NCBI RefSeq assembly: GCF_001650405.1
Contig: NZ_LWCU01000007.1
Coordinates: 26,979 to 90,978, forward strand
Source: Microbacterium sp. H83
Lineage (GTDB): Bacteria > Actinomycetota > Actinomycetes > Actinomycetales > Microbacteriaceae
Direction: 5' to 3'
DNA length: 64,000 nucleotides
A model generated the notes under the pieces. The model had not been told where the DNA came from. It saw only the letters and a program-made list of their open reading frames with translations, and did not search any database. Made by a program: the position numbers and the translations under genes. This document shows positions 8,917-16,873 of the stretch, in pieces. How positions within the stretch are numbered: the first letter of the stretch is position 1; each line of letters opens with the position of its first letter.

Positions 8917-8996
8917 CACGATTCAGCAGGAACGGCCCCCGGATGAGCATCCGGGGGCCGTTTCCCCGTCCGTCAGCGCGTTCGTGCTGAATCCTG
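8917..8996. repeat. Intergenic inverted-repeat element, copy 1
   Basis: Arms of 18 nt at 8917-8934 and 8979-8996 match at 16 of 18 positions when one is reverse-complemented (core ATTCAGCA-S-GAACG). They flank the GNAT terminator hairpin. Similar arms occur at 13704-13791 and 25705-25802, all intergenic. Confidence 0.6.
8931..8962 (+). terminator. Rho-independent-type terminator of the GNAT gene
   Basis: Perfect 14-bp stem, AACGGCCCCCGGAT with ATCCGGGGGCCGTT, around a GAGC loop, followed by TTTCC. It stands between convergent genes and may act on both strands. Confidence 0.85.
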
Positions 8997-9036
8997 CACG
9001 TGAGGGCACCGACCCGCCGGCGCTCCGACGCCCGCG

Positions 9037-10800
9037 TCAGCGGCCGGAGACGTTCCCGAACACCTTCGCGATCGGCGCGATCACGAGCGGACGCGCGGCG
9101 ACCCAGCCGACGGCGATGACCACGAGGGACGCCACGAACACCCAGAATCCGGTCCAGGTGACGGCATCCTGCGACGCGTACATGTGGTTGAGGTTGCGCA
9201 GGAAGCCCGTGAGCATCACGAGGGCGACATGCACGATGATGAACGCGACGAAATACAGCATCACCGGGAAGTGCAGCGCACGCGCCCACTCGATCGGGTA
9301 CGCCTTCGACAGGCGCTCGGCCTTCTTGGGCCACATCCCCGACATCCGGAACCCGGTGATCGCCGCCAGCGGAGCGGCGAGGAACACGGTCGCGAAGTAC
9401 GCCAGCTGCTGCAGGCTGTTGTAGTTGTTCCAGCCGTTCTCGTGCGGCCAGTCGAACGAGAGGTACTGCAGGGCCGCCGAGAGGGCGTTCGGCACGACCT
9501 CCCAGCTGGTCGGCACGATGCGCGCCCAGTGTCCCGTCGTGAAGAGCAGCACCACGAAGACGACGCCGTTCACGAGCCACAGGACGTCGAGCGCCTGGTG
9601 GAACCAGATCGTCAGGCTGACCTTGCCCTTGGGGTTGTTCCGCGGCGTCCAGAACGCTGTCGGCCGCTTCTCGGAGCGGATCCGCAGCCCCGACCGGATG
9701 ATCAGCACCATCAGGAACACGTTGAAGAAGTGCGCCCAGTTGACCCAGGGTGCGAAGCCGGGCTCGACGTGCACCGCGGGCTCGTACTCGCCGGGGAACG
9801 CGGTGAGGAAGTCCTGCATGAACGGGAAGCTCAGCAGCGCGCGCACGAACGCGACCGCGGCGCCCGCGAGGATGCCGAGGGCCGCCGCACCGAGCAGCAC
9901 GGCGATCGCCTGGGTCCAGGTCGGACGGGCGCGCCCGGATGGCGGAGCGGCCGCGGTGATGTGTCGCGGTGCGCGGCCGTTCCACACCGTGCGGGGAGCC
10001 GGCAACGGAGTGCTGACGTCGACGGTCGCGACGGCGACGGCGGCTTCGGGGGCCGACACGCCACTCGAAGGACCGACGACCGGACCCGGTCCGACATCCG
10101 GTGTGTCGGCCCCCGAAGCGGACCGTGCCGATGCGGCAGCGACCGTCTCGGCCGGAGGCCACGGCTCGCCCCCGCGAACGCGCGGAAGCCCGCGCCGGAC
10201 ACCCGGGGTGCCGGAGCCTGTCGAAGGGCCCGGCGCCGAAGCACCGGGGTCCGGAGCACCGGGCACGGCCGCGGGCGCGTCTGCGGCGACCGCTCCGGGG
10301 GCCGACACACCAGACGTCGGATGCTGCGGGGCAGCCGGTCCGTCGAGTGGCGTGTCGGCCCCCGAAGCGGCGACGACGACGGGCGCCTCGCTGCTCTCTC
10401 GTGCGCCCGAAGGCGCCGCGACGGCATCCGCCGGGGGCCACGGCTCGCCGCCGGGCACGCGCGGCAGCCCGCGCCGGACGGCGGAGCGCACGGCAGCAGG
10501 CGGCGACGCCAGCGCGGGCACGGACGTCGTCGCGGCTTCCAGAGCGGGGGCCGACACACCAGAGGTCGGACGCTGCGGGGCGGCCGGTCCGCCACGTGGC
10601 GTGTCGGCCCCCGAAGTGGCGGGGACCCGCACGCCATCCGCCGCCGCATCCGAAGACGCCGCATCCGACGCCGCCACGCCCGCCGACGCCGCCACGCCCG
10701 CCGGCGCCGTCACAGCATGCGCCGCCACAGCATCCGCGGGCGGCCACGGCTCGCCGCCGGGTACGCGCGGCAGCCCGCGCCGCAGCATCCGCGTGGCCAT
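9037..10800 (-). CDS. Membrane cytochrome b/b6-type protein with repetitive N-terminus, downstream of etfA
   Basis: 587 aa. Residues 1-290 are Ala/Pro-rich, probably disordered and cytoplasmic. They contain three copies of [13 protein letters not shown] (starting near residues 9, 111 and 204) and, at an exact 83-residue period, three SGADTP...SGVSAP segments (63, 146, 229). Residues about 295-587 hold six membrane helices with His residues placed like heme-b ligands: WAHFFN (helix 2), WFHQALD (helix 3), ALHFP and IVHVAL (helix 5). This resembles formate-dehydrogenase-gamma/cytochrome-b561 subunits. The ATG at 10800 lies two bases after the etfA stop, so it is the third gene of an etfB-etfA-cytochrome operon. 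Passing electrons from EtfAB to the quinone pool is the natural but untested inference. Confidence 0.85.
   Translation of the reverse strand: MATRMLRRGLPRVPGGEPWPPADAVAAHAVTAPAGVAASAGVAASDAASSDAAADGVRVPATSGADTPRGGPAAPQRPTSGVSAPALEAATTSVPALASPPAAVRSAVRRGLPRVPGGEPWPPADAVAAPSGARESSEAPVVVAASGADTPLDGPAAPQHPTSGVSAPGAVAADAPAAVPGAPDPGASAPGPSTGSGTPGVRRGLPRVRGGEPWPPAETVAAASARSASGADTPDVGPGPVVGPSSGVSAPEAAVAVATVDVSTPLPAPRTVWNGRAPRHITAAAPPSGRARPTWTQAIAVLLGAAALGILAGAAVAFVRALLSFPFMQDFLTAFPGEYEPAVHVEPGFAPWVNWAHFFNVFLMVLIIRSGLRIRSEKRPTAFWTPRNNPKGKVSLTIWFHQALDVLWLVNGVVFVVLLFTTGHWARIVPTSWEVVPNALSAALQYLSFDWPHENGWNNYNSLQQLAYFATVFLAAPLAAITGFRMSGMWPKKAERLSKAYPIEWARALHFPVMLYFVAFIIVHVALVMLTGFLRNLNHMYASQDAVTWTGFWVFVASLVVIAVGWVAARPLVIAPIAKVFGNVSGR
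10047..10613. repeat. Three inverted-repeat cassettes at 249-bp period inside a coding sequence
   Basis: The 13-bp word CGGGGGCCGACAC (10047-10059, 10296-10308, 10545-10557) is each time followed, after exactly 43 nt, by its reverse complement GTGTCGGCCCCCG (10103-10115, 10352-10364, 10601-10613). Copy 1 pairs over 17 bp. Both arms repeat every 249 bp, which is 83 codons, so reading frame is kept. The cassettes encode SGADTP and SGVSAP in the disordered N-terminus of the cytochrome b protein. Confidence 0.9.
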
Positions 10801-10802
10801 GA

Positions 10803-11774
10803 CTACTTCTTCCGCGCCTCGAGCGCCGCGATCACCTGCGGCACGACGGTGAACAGGTCGCCGACGATGCCGAAGTCGGCGACGTCGAAGATCGGCGCCT
10901 CCGCGTCCTTGTTGATCGCGACGATGTTCTTCGCGGTCTGCATGCCGGCGCGGTGCTGGATCGCACCGGAGATGCCGAGAGCGACATACAGCTGCGGCGA
11001 CACCGACACCCCGGTCTGTCCGACCTGGTGTGACTGCGGGATGTACCCCGCGTCGACCGCGGCGCGGGAGGCGCCCACGGCGGCGCCGAGAGCATCCGCC
11101 AGCTCCTCCACGAGGACGAACTTCTCCTTCGACGCGAGACCGCGTCCGCCGGAGACGACCTTCGTGGCGCCTCGCAGCTCGGGCCGCGACGACGTGACCT
11201 CGACGGCCTCGATCTCGCCCACGGTCGCGACGGCCGCATCGGATGCCGGCACGGTCAGCGTCTCGACCGTCGGCGAGGCCGCCGCATCGGCTCGCGCCTC
11301 GACCGCGCCCTGTCGCACCGTGATGACGGGCGGGCCGAACGTGGCGGCCGCGTCCACGAGGTAGGCCCCGCCGTAGACGGAGTGGTGCGCGACGATGCCC
11401 TCGTCGTCGCGCGAGACCCCGACCGCGTCGACGCACAGCGCGAGCTTCGCGCGCACGGCGAATCGTCCGGCGATGTCGCGGCCGCTGATCGAGTTCGAGA
11501 GGAGCACGGCATCCGGCTGCACCTGCGCGAAGGCCGCCTGCAGCGCGTCGACGATCGGGCCGGTGAGGAGGCTGGCATCGGCGTCGGCGGTGAGGACGAC
11601 GGATGCTCCCGCCGCCGCGACCTGCGCGACGGCCTCGTCGGATCCGCCGACGACGAGCGCGACGGGTGAGCCGACGGTCGCGGCGGCTCCGATCAGCGCC
11701 GCGGTGCTCGGCGCCGCGTCGCCGGAGGGCAGGACGTCGACGACGACCAGGACGGGGTTCTCGGGGTACGCCAT
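10803..11774 (-). CDS. etfA: Electron transfer flavoprotein alpha subunit
   Basis: 323 aa, the normal EtfA length. The N-terminal domain (residues 1-190) includes [11 protein letters not shown] and [14 protein letters not shown]. The C-terminal FAD domain has the family signature motifs [34 protein letters not shown] and [20 protein letters not shown]. With EtfB it forms the soluble FAD/AMP heterodimer that takes electrons from acyl-CoA dehydrogenases. The ATG at 11774 is one base after the etfB stop, and the cytochrome b gene starts two bases after its stop. An acyl-CoA dehydrogenase, a likely donor, is encoded on the same strand at 15.7-16.9 kb. Confidence 0.97.
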   Translation of the reverse strand: MAYPENPVLVVVDVLPSGDAAPSTAALIGAAATVGSPVALVVGGSDEAVAQVAAAGASVVLTADADASLLTGPIVDALQAAFAQVQPDAVLLSNSISGRDIAGRFAVRAKLALCVDAVGVSRDDEGIVAHHSVYGGAYLVDAAATFGPPVITVRQGAVEARADAAASPTVETLTVPASDAAVATVGEIEAVEVTSSRPELRGATKVVSGGRGLASKEKFVLVEELADALGAAVGASRAAVDAGYIPQSHQVGQTGVSVSPQLYVALGISGAIQHRAGMQTAKNIVAINKDAEAPIFDVADFGIVGDLFTVVPQVIAALEARKK

Positions 11775-11775
11775 G

Positions 11776-12552
11776 TCACACCAGCCTGTTCTGCACGAGG
11801 AAGTCGACGAGCTTGTCGGCGGCATCGCCCTCGTCGACGATCTTGACTCCCGCGGCGCGCGGCGGCTTCTCGGAGACGGCGATCATGATCGAGCGCGGCG
11901 CGATCGACGGGTCGGCCGAGACGTCGAGGTCTTCGAGCGAGAGCACCTCGAGCGGCTTCTTCTTCGCCGCCATGATGCCCTTGAAGTTCGGGAAGCGGGC
12001 ATCCGGAAGAGCCTCGGTGATCGAGAGCACGACCGGGAGCGATGCCGAGATCGGCTGCGCACCGGCATCCGCCCCTCGCGTGCCCGTGATCCCCTCGGCG
12101 GTGATCTCGACCGCGGCGAGCGCCGAGGCGTGCGCCCAGCCCAGGTGCTCGGCGATCATCGCGGGCATGACGCCTCCCGACCCGTCGGTCGAGAGGTTGC
12201 CGGTGATCACGAGATCCGGCCCGATGCGACGGATCGCCGCCGCCAGGACCTCGGCGGTGAGCCCCAGGTCGGCGCCGACGAGCTGTTCGTCGGCGACGTG
12301 CAGGGCCGAGCCGGCGCCGATCGCGAGAGCACGGCGCACGGATGCGGTGGACCCCTCCGGAGCCATGGTCAGCGCGACCACCTCGGTGCCCTCGTTCGTG
12401 TCGGCATGCGCCAGCGCGACCTCGAGCGCGCGCTCGGTGATCTCGTCGAGCACCACGTCGCCGGCGCCGCGGTCGGCGAGTCCGGTCTCGAGATCCAGCT
12501 TGCGGTCGCCGTAGGTGTCGGGCACCTCTTTGACCAGGACGACGATCTTCAT
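11776..12552 (-). CDS. etfB: Electron transfer flavoprotein beta subunit
   Basis: 258 aa. [11 protein letters not shown] at the N-terminus, the AMP-binding [17 protein letters not shown] region and the beta-subunit signature [19 protein letters not shown] (residues about 177-195) identify EtfB. First gene of the etfB-etfA-cytochrome b operon. The ATG at 12552 has GAGGAG seven bases upstream, and a TAGAAT -10 box lies about 25 bp before it. A near-palindrome in the -35/-10 spacer suggests control by the divergent MarR-type regulator. Confidence 0.97.
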   Translation of the reverse strand: MKIVVLVKEVPDTYGDRKLDLETGLADRGAGDVVLDEITERALEVALAHADTNEGTEVVALTMAPEGSTASVRRALAIGAGSALHVADEQLVGADLGLTAEVLAAAIRRIGPDLVITGNLSTDGSGGVMPAMIAEHLGWAHASALAAVEITAEGITGTRGADAGAQPISASLPVVLSITEALPDARFPNFKGIMAAKKKPLEVLSLEDLDVSADPSIAPRSIMIAVSEKPPRAAGVKIVDEGDAADKLVDFLVQNRLV

Positions 12553-12576
12553 CGATTGCTCCTCACGACTGCCTCG

Positions 12577-12603
12577 ATTCTAGTCCCTTGATACTCAGTA
12601 CCA
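12577..12603 (-). promoter_or_regulatory. etfB promoter with candidate MarR operator
   Basis: On the minus strand, TAGAAT (complement of 12577-12582) is a good -10 box for etfB. Six bases upstream lies TGATAC-TCA-GTACCA (12589-12603), an imperfect palindrome matching at five of six half-site positions. It lies between etfB and the divergent MarR gene, where an operator serving both would be expected. Confidence 0.5.
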
Positions 12604-12661
12604 TCGTGCGCGCAACTGGGGATCAGCACCGGGGACGCCCCTCATGCCCTACCGTAGAAGC

Positions 12662-13198
12662 GTGGTCCGACCCCGCCCGCTGCCCGTGGATCCGCTCGCC
12701 GAGGCGAAGCGGCAGTGGATCGCGCACGGATGGACGGATGCCGCCGACGGCATGACCGTCGTCACCTCCGTGATGCGGGCCCAGCAGCTGCTGTTGGCGC
12801 GGGTGGATGCCGCGCTGAAGCCGTTCGCGCTGAGCTTCGCCCGCTACGAGATGCTGCGCCTGCTGGCCTTCAGCCGCTCGGGACGCCTCCCGCTCTCGAG
12901 CGTCGTCGCCCGACTGCAGGTGCATGCGACGACCGTCACCAGCACGGCCGAGCGCCTCGTCCGCGATGGCTTCGTCGTCCGCGAGCCGCACCCGCACGAC
13001 GGTCGTGCGGCGCTGCTCGTGCTGACCGATTCCGGCCGCGAGCTCGTCGACCGGGCGACCACGGCGCTGAACGCCGACGTGTTCGCCGCGCCCGGCCTCA
13101 GCGACGCCGACGCCGCAGAGCTCGTCGCGATCGTCGCACGTCTGCGCAAGGACGCCGGCGACTTCGCCGACCCGCGCCCCCAGCCCGATCCGCTCTGA
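12662..13198 (+). CDS. MarR-family transcriptional regulator
   Basis: 178 aa from the GTG at 12662. Winged-helix core: VTSVMRAQQLLLARVDAALKP, LSFARYEMLRLLAFS, the recognition region LSSVVARLQVHATTVTSTAERLV and the DGRAALLVLTDSG wing. Two starts are possible. The ATG at 12644 adds six residues, but TACCGT ends exactly six bases before the GTG at 12662, the spacing seen at several other leaderless-looking genes here, so the GTG is preferred. It is divergent from etfBA and may repress it; the effector is unknown, with acyl-CoA or aromatic acids possible by family. Confidence 0.88.
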   Translation: MVRPRPLPVDPLAEAKRQWIAHGWTDAADGMTVVTSVMRAQQLLLARVDAALKPFALSFARYEMLRLLAFSRSGRLPLSSVVARLQVHATTVTSTAERLVRDGFVVREPHPHDGRAALLVLTDSGRELVDRATTALNADVFAAPGLSDADAAELVAIVARLRKDAGDFADPRPQPDPL

Positions 13199-13231
13199 CA
13201 TGGCCCGCTTCGTGCTCGAGGGGCCCGGGCG

Positions 13232-13237
13232 TACACT
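13232..13237 (+). promoter_or_regulatory. -10 box TACACT of a leaderless start
   Basis: TACACT ends six bases before the ATG at 13244, placing transcription start at the start codon. Confidence 0.5.
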
Positions 13238-13243
13238 GCCCGC

Positions 13244-13687
13244 ATGAGCGAACTGCGACTGCACACGACTCTCGAGGGCCGCGGCCCCGCGGCGGCGATC
13301 ATCCTCACCGACGAGCAGGTCGCCTCGTTCGGGGCCGGCAAGGCGTTCCCCGTCGCCGTCACGATCGACGGCAGGACGGCGCGACTCCGGCTCGCCCGCA
13401 TGGGCGGTCAGAACATGATCGGGTTCAGCAAAGCCGTGCGGGCGGATCTCGGCGTCGAGATCGGCCAGGAGGTCGACGCCGTCATCGCCGTGGATGCCGC
13501 CGAACGCGCCGTCGAGGTCCCGCCCGCCCTGGCCGACGCGCTCGATGCCGATCCTGGCCTGCGTGCCGCCTTCGACGCGCTGTCGTACTCGACGCGCAAG
13601 GAGCACGCCCGGTCGGTCGCCGAGGCGAAGCAGGACGCCACCCGCGACCGCCGCGTCGAGAAGATCGTCGAGTCGCTGCGCGGCTGA
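13244..13687 (+). CDS. YdeI/OmpD-associated family protein (DUF1905-type)
   Basis: 147 aa. The N-terminal 90 residues (LHTTLEGRGPAAAIILTDEQ, FPVAVTIDGRTARLRLARMG, IGFSKAVRADLGVEIGQEVD) match the DUF1905 beta-barrel. The C-terminal PPALADALDADPGLRAAFDA and LSYSTRKEHARSV form the helical bacteriocin-protection YdeI/OmpD-associated domain. Such proteins are soluble and of unclear molecular function. It stands alone with a leaderless-type start, convergent with echA. Confidence 0.88.
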   Translation: MSELRLHTTLEGRGPAAAIILTDEQVASFGAGKAFPVAVTIDGRTARLRLARMGGQNMIGFSKAVRADLGVEIGQEVDAVIAVDAAERAVEVPPALADALDADPGLRAAFDALSYSTRKEHARSVAEAKQDATRDRRVEKIVESLRG

Positions 13688-13703
13688 CCTCTCGGCCGTG
13701 CGC

Positions 13704-13791
13704 CGTGCGGTAGTCAGCACGAATGCGCCGTCTGCCCGTCGCGCGGCCCTGTCATGACCGGAATCGGGCCGATCGTGCTGAGTTGTGCACG
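13704..13791. repeat. Intergenic inverted-repeat element, copy 2
   Basis: The left arm at 13704-13723 (CGTGC-N5-TCAGCACGA core) is matched by the reverse complement at 13772-13791, with only the central five bases and the last base differing. The core TCAGCACGA is shared with the elements at 8917 and 25705. It lies between the convergent YdeI-like and echA genes. Confidence 0.55.
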
Positions 13792-13805
13792 ACGGCTCAG
13801 CAGGC

Positions 13806-14582
13806 TCAGCGGTTCTGGAAGTCCGGCGCACGCTTCTCCCGGAAGGCCGCCATGCCCTCCTTCTGATCGAGGGTGTCGAACAGCGCGGCGAACGCATGCT
13901 TCTCGTGCGCCAGGCCGTCGGCGAGGGTCGTCTCCATCGCGGCGTCGAGCGCGGCCTTCGCGGCGAACAGCGACGGCAGCGACTTCGCGGCGATCGTGTC
14001 GGCGAGCGTCGACGCCTCCGTGAGCAGGTCGGCTGCCGGCACGACGCGCGACACGAGACCGGAGCGCTCCGCCTCCGCGGCGTCCATCAGGCGGCCGGAC
14101 AGCACGAGCTCCGCGGTCTTGTAGTACCCGACCGCTCGGATGAGCCGCTGCGTGCCCCCCATGCCCGGGATCACGCCGAGGGTGATCTCGGGCTGCCCGA
14201 ACTTCGCGGTGTCGGCCGCGAGGATGATGTCGCACATCATCGCGAGCTCGCAGCCGCCGCCCAGAGCGAAGCCCGACACGGCGGCGATCACGGGGGTGCG
14301 CACCGCCGCGAACTCGTGCCAGATGCCGAAGTGGTCGGTGTCGAGCATCTCGGCCGCCGACATGCCCTCCATCTCCTTGATGTCGGCTCCCGCGGCGAAG
14401 GCCTTCTCGGAGCCGGTGACGACGATCGCGCCGACGCCGTCATCGAGGTCGAACGCCCGAGCCGCGGCGGTGATCTCCTCGGCGAGCCGACTGTTCAGCG
14501 CGTTCAGCGCCTGCGGCCGGTTCAGGGTGATCCAGCCGACGCGTCCGCGCTGCTCGACCAGGATCGTCTCGTACTCGGTCAT
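13806..14582 (-). CDS. echA: Enoyl-CoA hydratase
   Basis: 258 aa crotonase. [18 protein letters not shown], the oxyanion-hole segments [11 protein letters not shown] and [19 protein letters not shown], and [20 protein letters not shown] with the catalytic Glu identify a short-chain enoyl-CoA hydratase. It hydrates the 2-enoyl-CoA from acyl-CoA dehydrogenase. It lies 166 bp downstream of mmsB on the same strand with its own GGAGAGGG ribosome binding site and a CATACT -10-like box, so it may be transcribed separately. It could serve as the methacrylyl-CoA hydratase of the valine pathway. The C-terminus RAPDFQNR is typical of the family. Confidence 0.93.
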   Translation of the reverse strand: MTEYETILVEQRGRVGWITLNRPQALNALNSRLAEEITAAARAFDLDDGVGAIVVTGSEKAFAAGADIKEMEGMSAAEMLDTDHFGIWHEFAAVRTPVIAAVSGFALGGGCELAMMCDIILAADTAKFGQPEITLGVIPGMGGTQRLIRAVGYYKTAELVLSGRLMDAAEAERSGLVSRVVPAADLLTEASTLADTIAAKSLPSLFAAKAALDAAMETTLADGLAHEKHAFAALFDTLDQKEGMAAFREKRAPDFQNR

Positions 14583-14748
14583 GGTGGGCCCTCTCCGTCG
14601 TGGTCATCTCAGTATGTCGCGCCGTGTCCGGCATCCGACCTCTGCCCGTTCTGCACACGACGTCCCGATCGGCGGACGAATCCGCGGAAAGGGTTCGCGG
14701 AACGGGACAGCGTCAGCAGAGCGGGGCAGACTGCAGGAGGACGACCAC

Positions 14749-15660
14749 TCACCGGCCGATCGATCCGTCTCGGATGTCGGTGATGATCCCCGAGAAGTCC
14801 CGGGCAGCGCCCTCGCCCGCGGCGAACGCGGCGTACAGCTCCTGCGCGAGACGCCCCATCCGGGCATCCGTCGACGTCTGCTCGATCGCCTGCAGCGCGA
14901 GCCCGAGGTCCTTCGCCATGAGCGCCCCCGCGAAGCCCGGCTGGTAGTCGCGGTTCGCCGGACTCGTCGGGACCGGCCCCGGCACCGGGCAGTTCGTGCT
15001 GATCGACCAGCACTGACCGGAGGCCTGGGAGACGACGTCGAACAGCGCCTGGTGTTCGAGCCCGAGCCGCTCTCCCAGCACGAACGCCTCGGCGACGGCG
15101 ATCTGCGACACGGCCAGCACCATGTTGTTGCAGACCTTCGCCGCCTGGCCGAGACCCGGGCCGCCGCAGTGCACGATCCTCCGCCCCATCACCTCGAGCA
15201 GCGGCAGCGCGGCCGCGAAGTCCTCGTCGGAGCCGCCGACCATGAATGCCAGGGTCCCGTTCTCGGCGCCGACGACCCCGCCGGACACCGGGGCGTCGAT
15301 GTTGCGGTGCCCCGCGGCGAGCGCGAGCGCATGGGCGGCGCGGGCCTCGTCGACGGCGATGGTCGACGATTCGATGAACAGGGTGTCCGCACGGGCCGCG
15401 GCGAGCAGCTCGGTGCGGTACGCGTCGAGCACATGGCGTCCGGCGGGGAACATCGTGATGACGACGTCGGCCGTGGCGACGGCATCCGCCCCGCTCTCCG
15501 CGACGGGGATGCCGGCGGCCTCCGCCGCCTCGACGGCCGACGGGACGAGGTCGAAGCCGTGCACCTCGTATCCGGCGGCGACGAGGTTCCTCGCCATCGG
15601 CAGCCCCATGTGCCCGAGACCGAGGAACGCGACCCGCACCCCGACGGATGCCGTGCTCAT
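14749..15660 (-). CDS. mmsB: 3-hydroxyisobutyrate dehydrogenase
   Basis: 303 aa. The N-terminal AFLGLGHMGLPMARNLV NAD-binding motif, the DAPVSGGVVGAENGTL substrate motif, the catalytic Lys region GLGQAAKVCNNMVLAV and the NCPVPGPVPTSPANRDYQPG loop, characteristic of true HIBADHs, make the call firm. It oxidises 3-hydroxyisobutyrate to methylmalonate semialdehyde, the substrate of MmsA. The ATG at 15660 overlaps the stop of the acyl-CoA dehydrogenase (ATGA). Last gene of the mmsA-acyl-CoA dehydrogenase-mmsB operon. Confidence 0.96.
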   Translation of the reverse strand: MSTASVGVRVAFLGLGHMGLPMARNLVAAGYEVHGFDLVPSAVEAAEAAGIPVAESGADAVATADVVITMFPAGRHVLDAYRTELLAAARADTLFIESSTIAVDEARAAHALALAAGHRNIDAPVSGGVVGAENGTLAFMVGGSDEDFAAALPLLEVMGRRIVHCGGPGLGQAAKVCNNMVLAVSQIAVAEAFVLGERLGLEHQALFDVVSQASGQCWSISTNCPVPGPVPTSPANRDYQPGFAGALMAKDLGLALQAIEQTSTDARMGRLAQELYAAFAAGEGAARDFSGIITDIRDGSIGR

Positions 15661-16865
15661 GACGCGCTCCTCATCGGGCTTCCGCCGCTTCGCTGGAGCG
15701 ACTGCGACCCGGACGGGCGCAGCATCTCGCGTCCGACGATGAGCCGCATGATCTCGTTCGTCCCCTCGAGGATCTGATGCACGCGCAGGTCGCGGACGAC
15801 GCGCTCGATGCCGTAGTCCTGCAGATACCCGTATCCGCCGTGCAGCTGCAGCGCCCGGTTGGCGACGTCGAAGGCGGCATCCGTCGCGAAGCGCTTGGCC
15901 ATCGCGCAGCGCATCGTCGCATCCGGCGCCTTCTCGTCGACCGCCCGCGCGCCGTCTCGGATCATGAGCCGCGCGGCCTGCAGGTCGGTGCGCATGTCGG
16001 CGATCGCGAAGAGGATCGACTGCTTCTCGGCCAGCGGCTCACCGAAGGCGACGCGCTCGTGCACGTACTGCACGGCCCGGTCGAGCGCCCACTGCGCTCC
16101 GCCCAGCGAGCAGGCGGCGATGTTGAGGCGTCCGCCGTTCAGCGCCGACATCGCGATCGCGAAGCCGCGCCCTTCGTCGCCGAGCAGAGCGGATGCCGGC
16201 ACCCGCGCCCCGTCCATGATGACCTGGCGCGTGGGCTGGGCATGCCAGCCCATCTTCTTCTCGGGTGGGCCGAAGCTCAGGCCCTCGGTGTCCCCCGGCA
16301 CGAGGAAGGCGCTGATCCCGCGGGCGCCGGGCTCCCCGGTGCGGGCCATCACCACGTAGACGGCGGCTTCTCCGGCACCGGAGATGAACTGCTTCACACC
16401 GGTGAGCACGTAGTCGTCGCCGTCGCGCACAGCGCTCGTGGCGATGTTCGCCGCGTCGGATCCCGCGCCGGGTTCGGTGAGGCAGTAGCCGCCGAACTCC
16501 CGCATCGAGGTGAGCCGGGGCACCCATTCGGAGCGTTGCGCGTCGTCGCCGTAGGTGTCGATCATCCACACCACCATGTTGTGGATCGAGATGTACGCGG
16601 CGACGGCGGGATCGCCCTGGGCGAGCTCCTCGAATATCGCGACGGAGTCGAGGCGGCTCAGCGCCGTGCCGCCGAAGTCCTCCCGCACGTAGATCCCGCC
16701 GAGGCCCAGCTCGCCGCCCTTGCCGAGGGACTCGCGGGGGAAGAGGTGCTTCTCGTCGCGCTCCGCGGCGAACGGGGCGAGCTCGATCTCGGCGAAATCG
16801 CGCACGGCGTCGAGGATCGCCTCGCGCTCCTCGGCGGTGGTGGTGACGGTGATCGTGTCGGACAT
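15657..16865 (-). CDS. Acyl-CoA dehydrogenase, probably isobutyryl-CoA dehydrogenase
   Basis: 402 aa. ACAD signatures: YCLTEPGAGSDAANI and LTGVKQFISGAGEAAVYVVM for FAD binding, RVAFGEPLAEKQSI, LQLHGGYGYLQDYGIERVVR and the C-terminal VHQILEGTNEIMRLIVGR, which carries the catalytic-type Glu. Position between mmsA and mmsB points to isobutyryl-CoA as substrate (valine degradation), with electrons passed to EtfAB. The ATG at 16865 is eight bases after the mmsA stop; the open frame extends much further upstream but that part is antisense-type shadow of mmsA. It overlaps mmsB by 4 nt. Confidence 0.94.
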   Translation of the reverse strand: MSDTITVTTTAEEREAILDAVRDFAEIELAPFAAERDEKHLFPRESLGKGGELGLGGIYVREDFGGTALSRLDSVAIFEELAQGDPAVAAYISIHNMVVWMIDTYGDDAQRSEWVPRLTSMREFGGYCLTEPGAGSDAANIATSAVRDGDDYVLTGVKQFISGAGEAAVYVVMARTGEPGARGISAFLVPGDTEGLSFGPPEKKMGWHAQPTRQVIMDGARVPASALLGDEGRGFAIAMSALNGGRLNIAACSLGGAQWALDRAVQYVHERVAFGEPLAEKQSILFAIADMRTDLQAARLMIRDGARAVDEKAPDATMRCAMAKRFATDAAFDVANRALQLHGGYGYLQDYGIERVVRDLRVHQILEGTNEIMRLIVGREMLRPSGSQSLQRSGGSPMRSAS

Positions 16866-16873
16866 CGGGACTC

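Noticed and set aside
10047..10613. CRISPR-like regularly spaced repeats
   Set aside because: Only three units, inverted arms within an open reading frame at codon-multiple spacing, and no cas genes.
14683..14706. Direct repeats CGCGGAAAGGG and CGCGGAACGGG between mmsB and echA
   Set aside because: Only 11 nt with one mismatch and no other copy seen; could be a binding site but there is nothing to support it.
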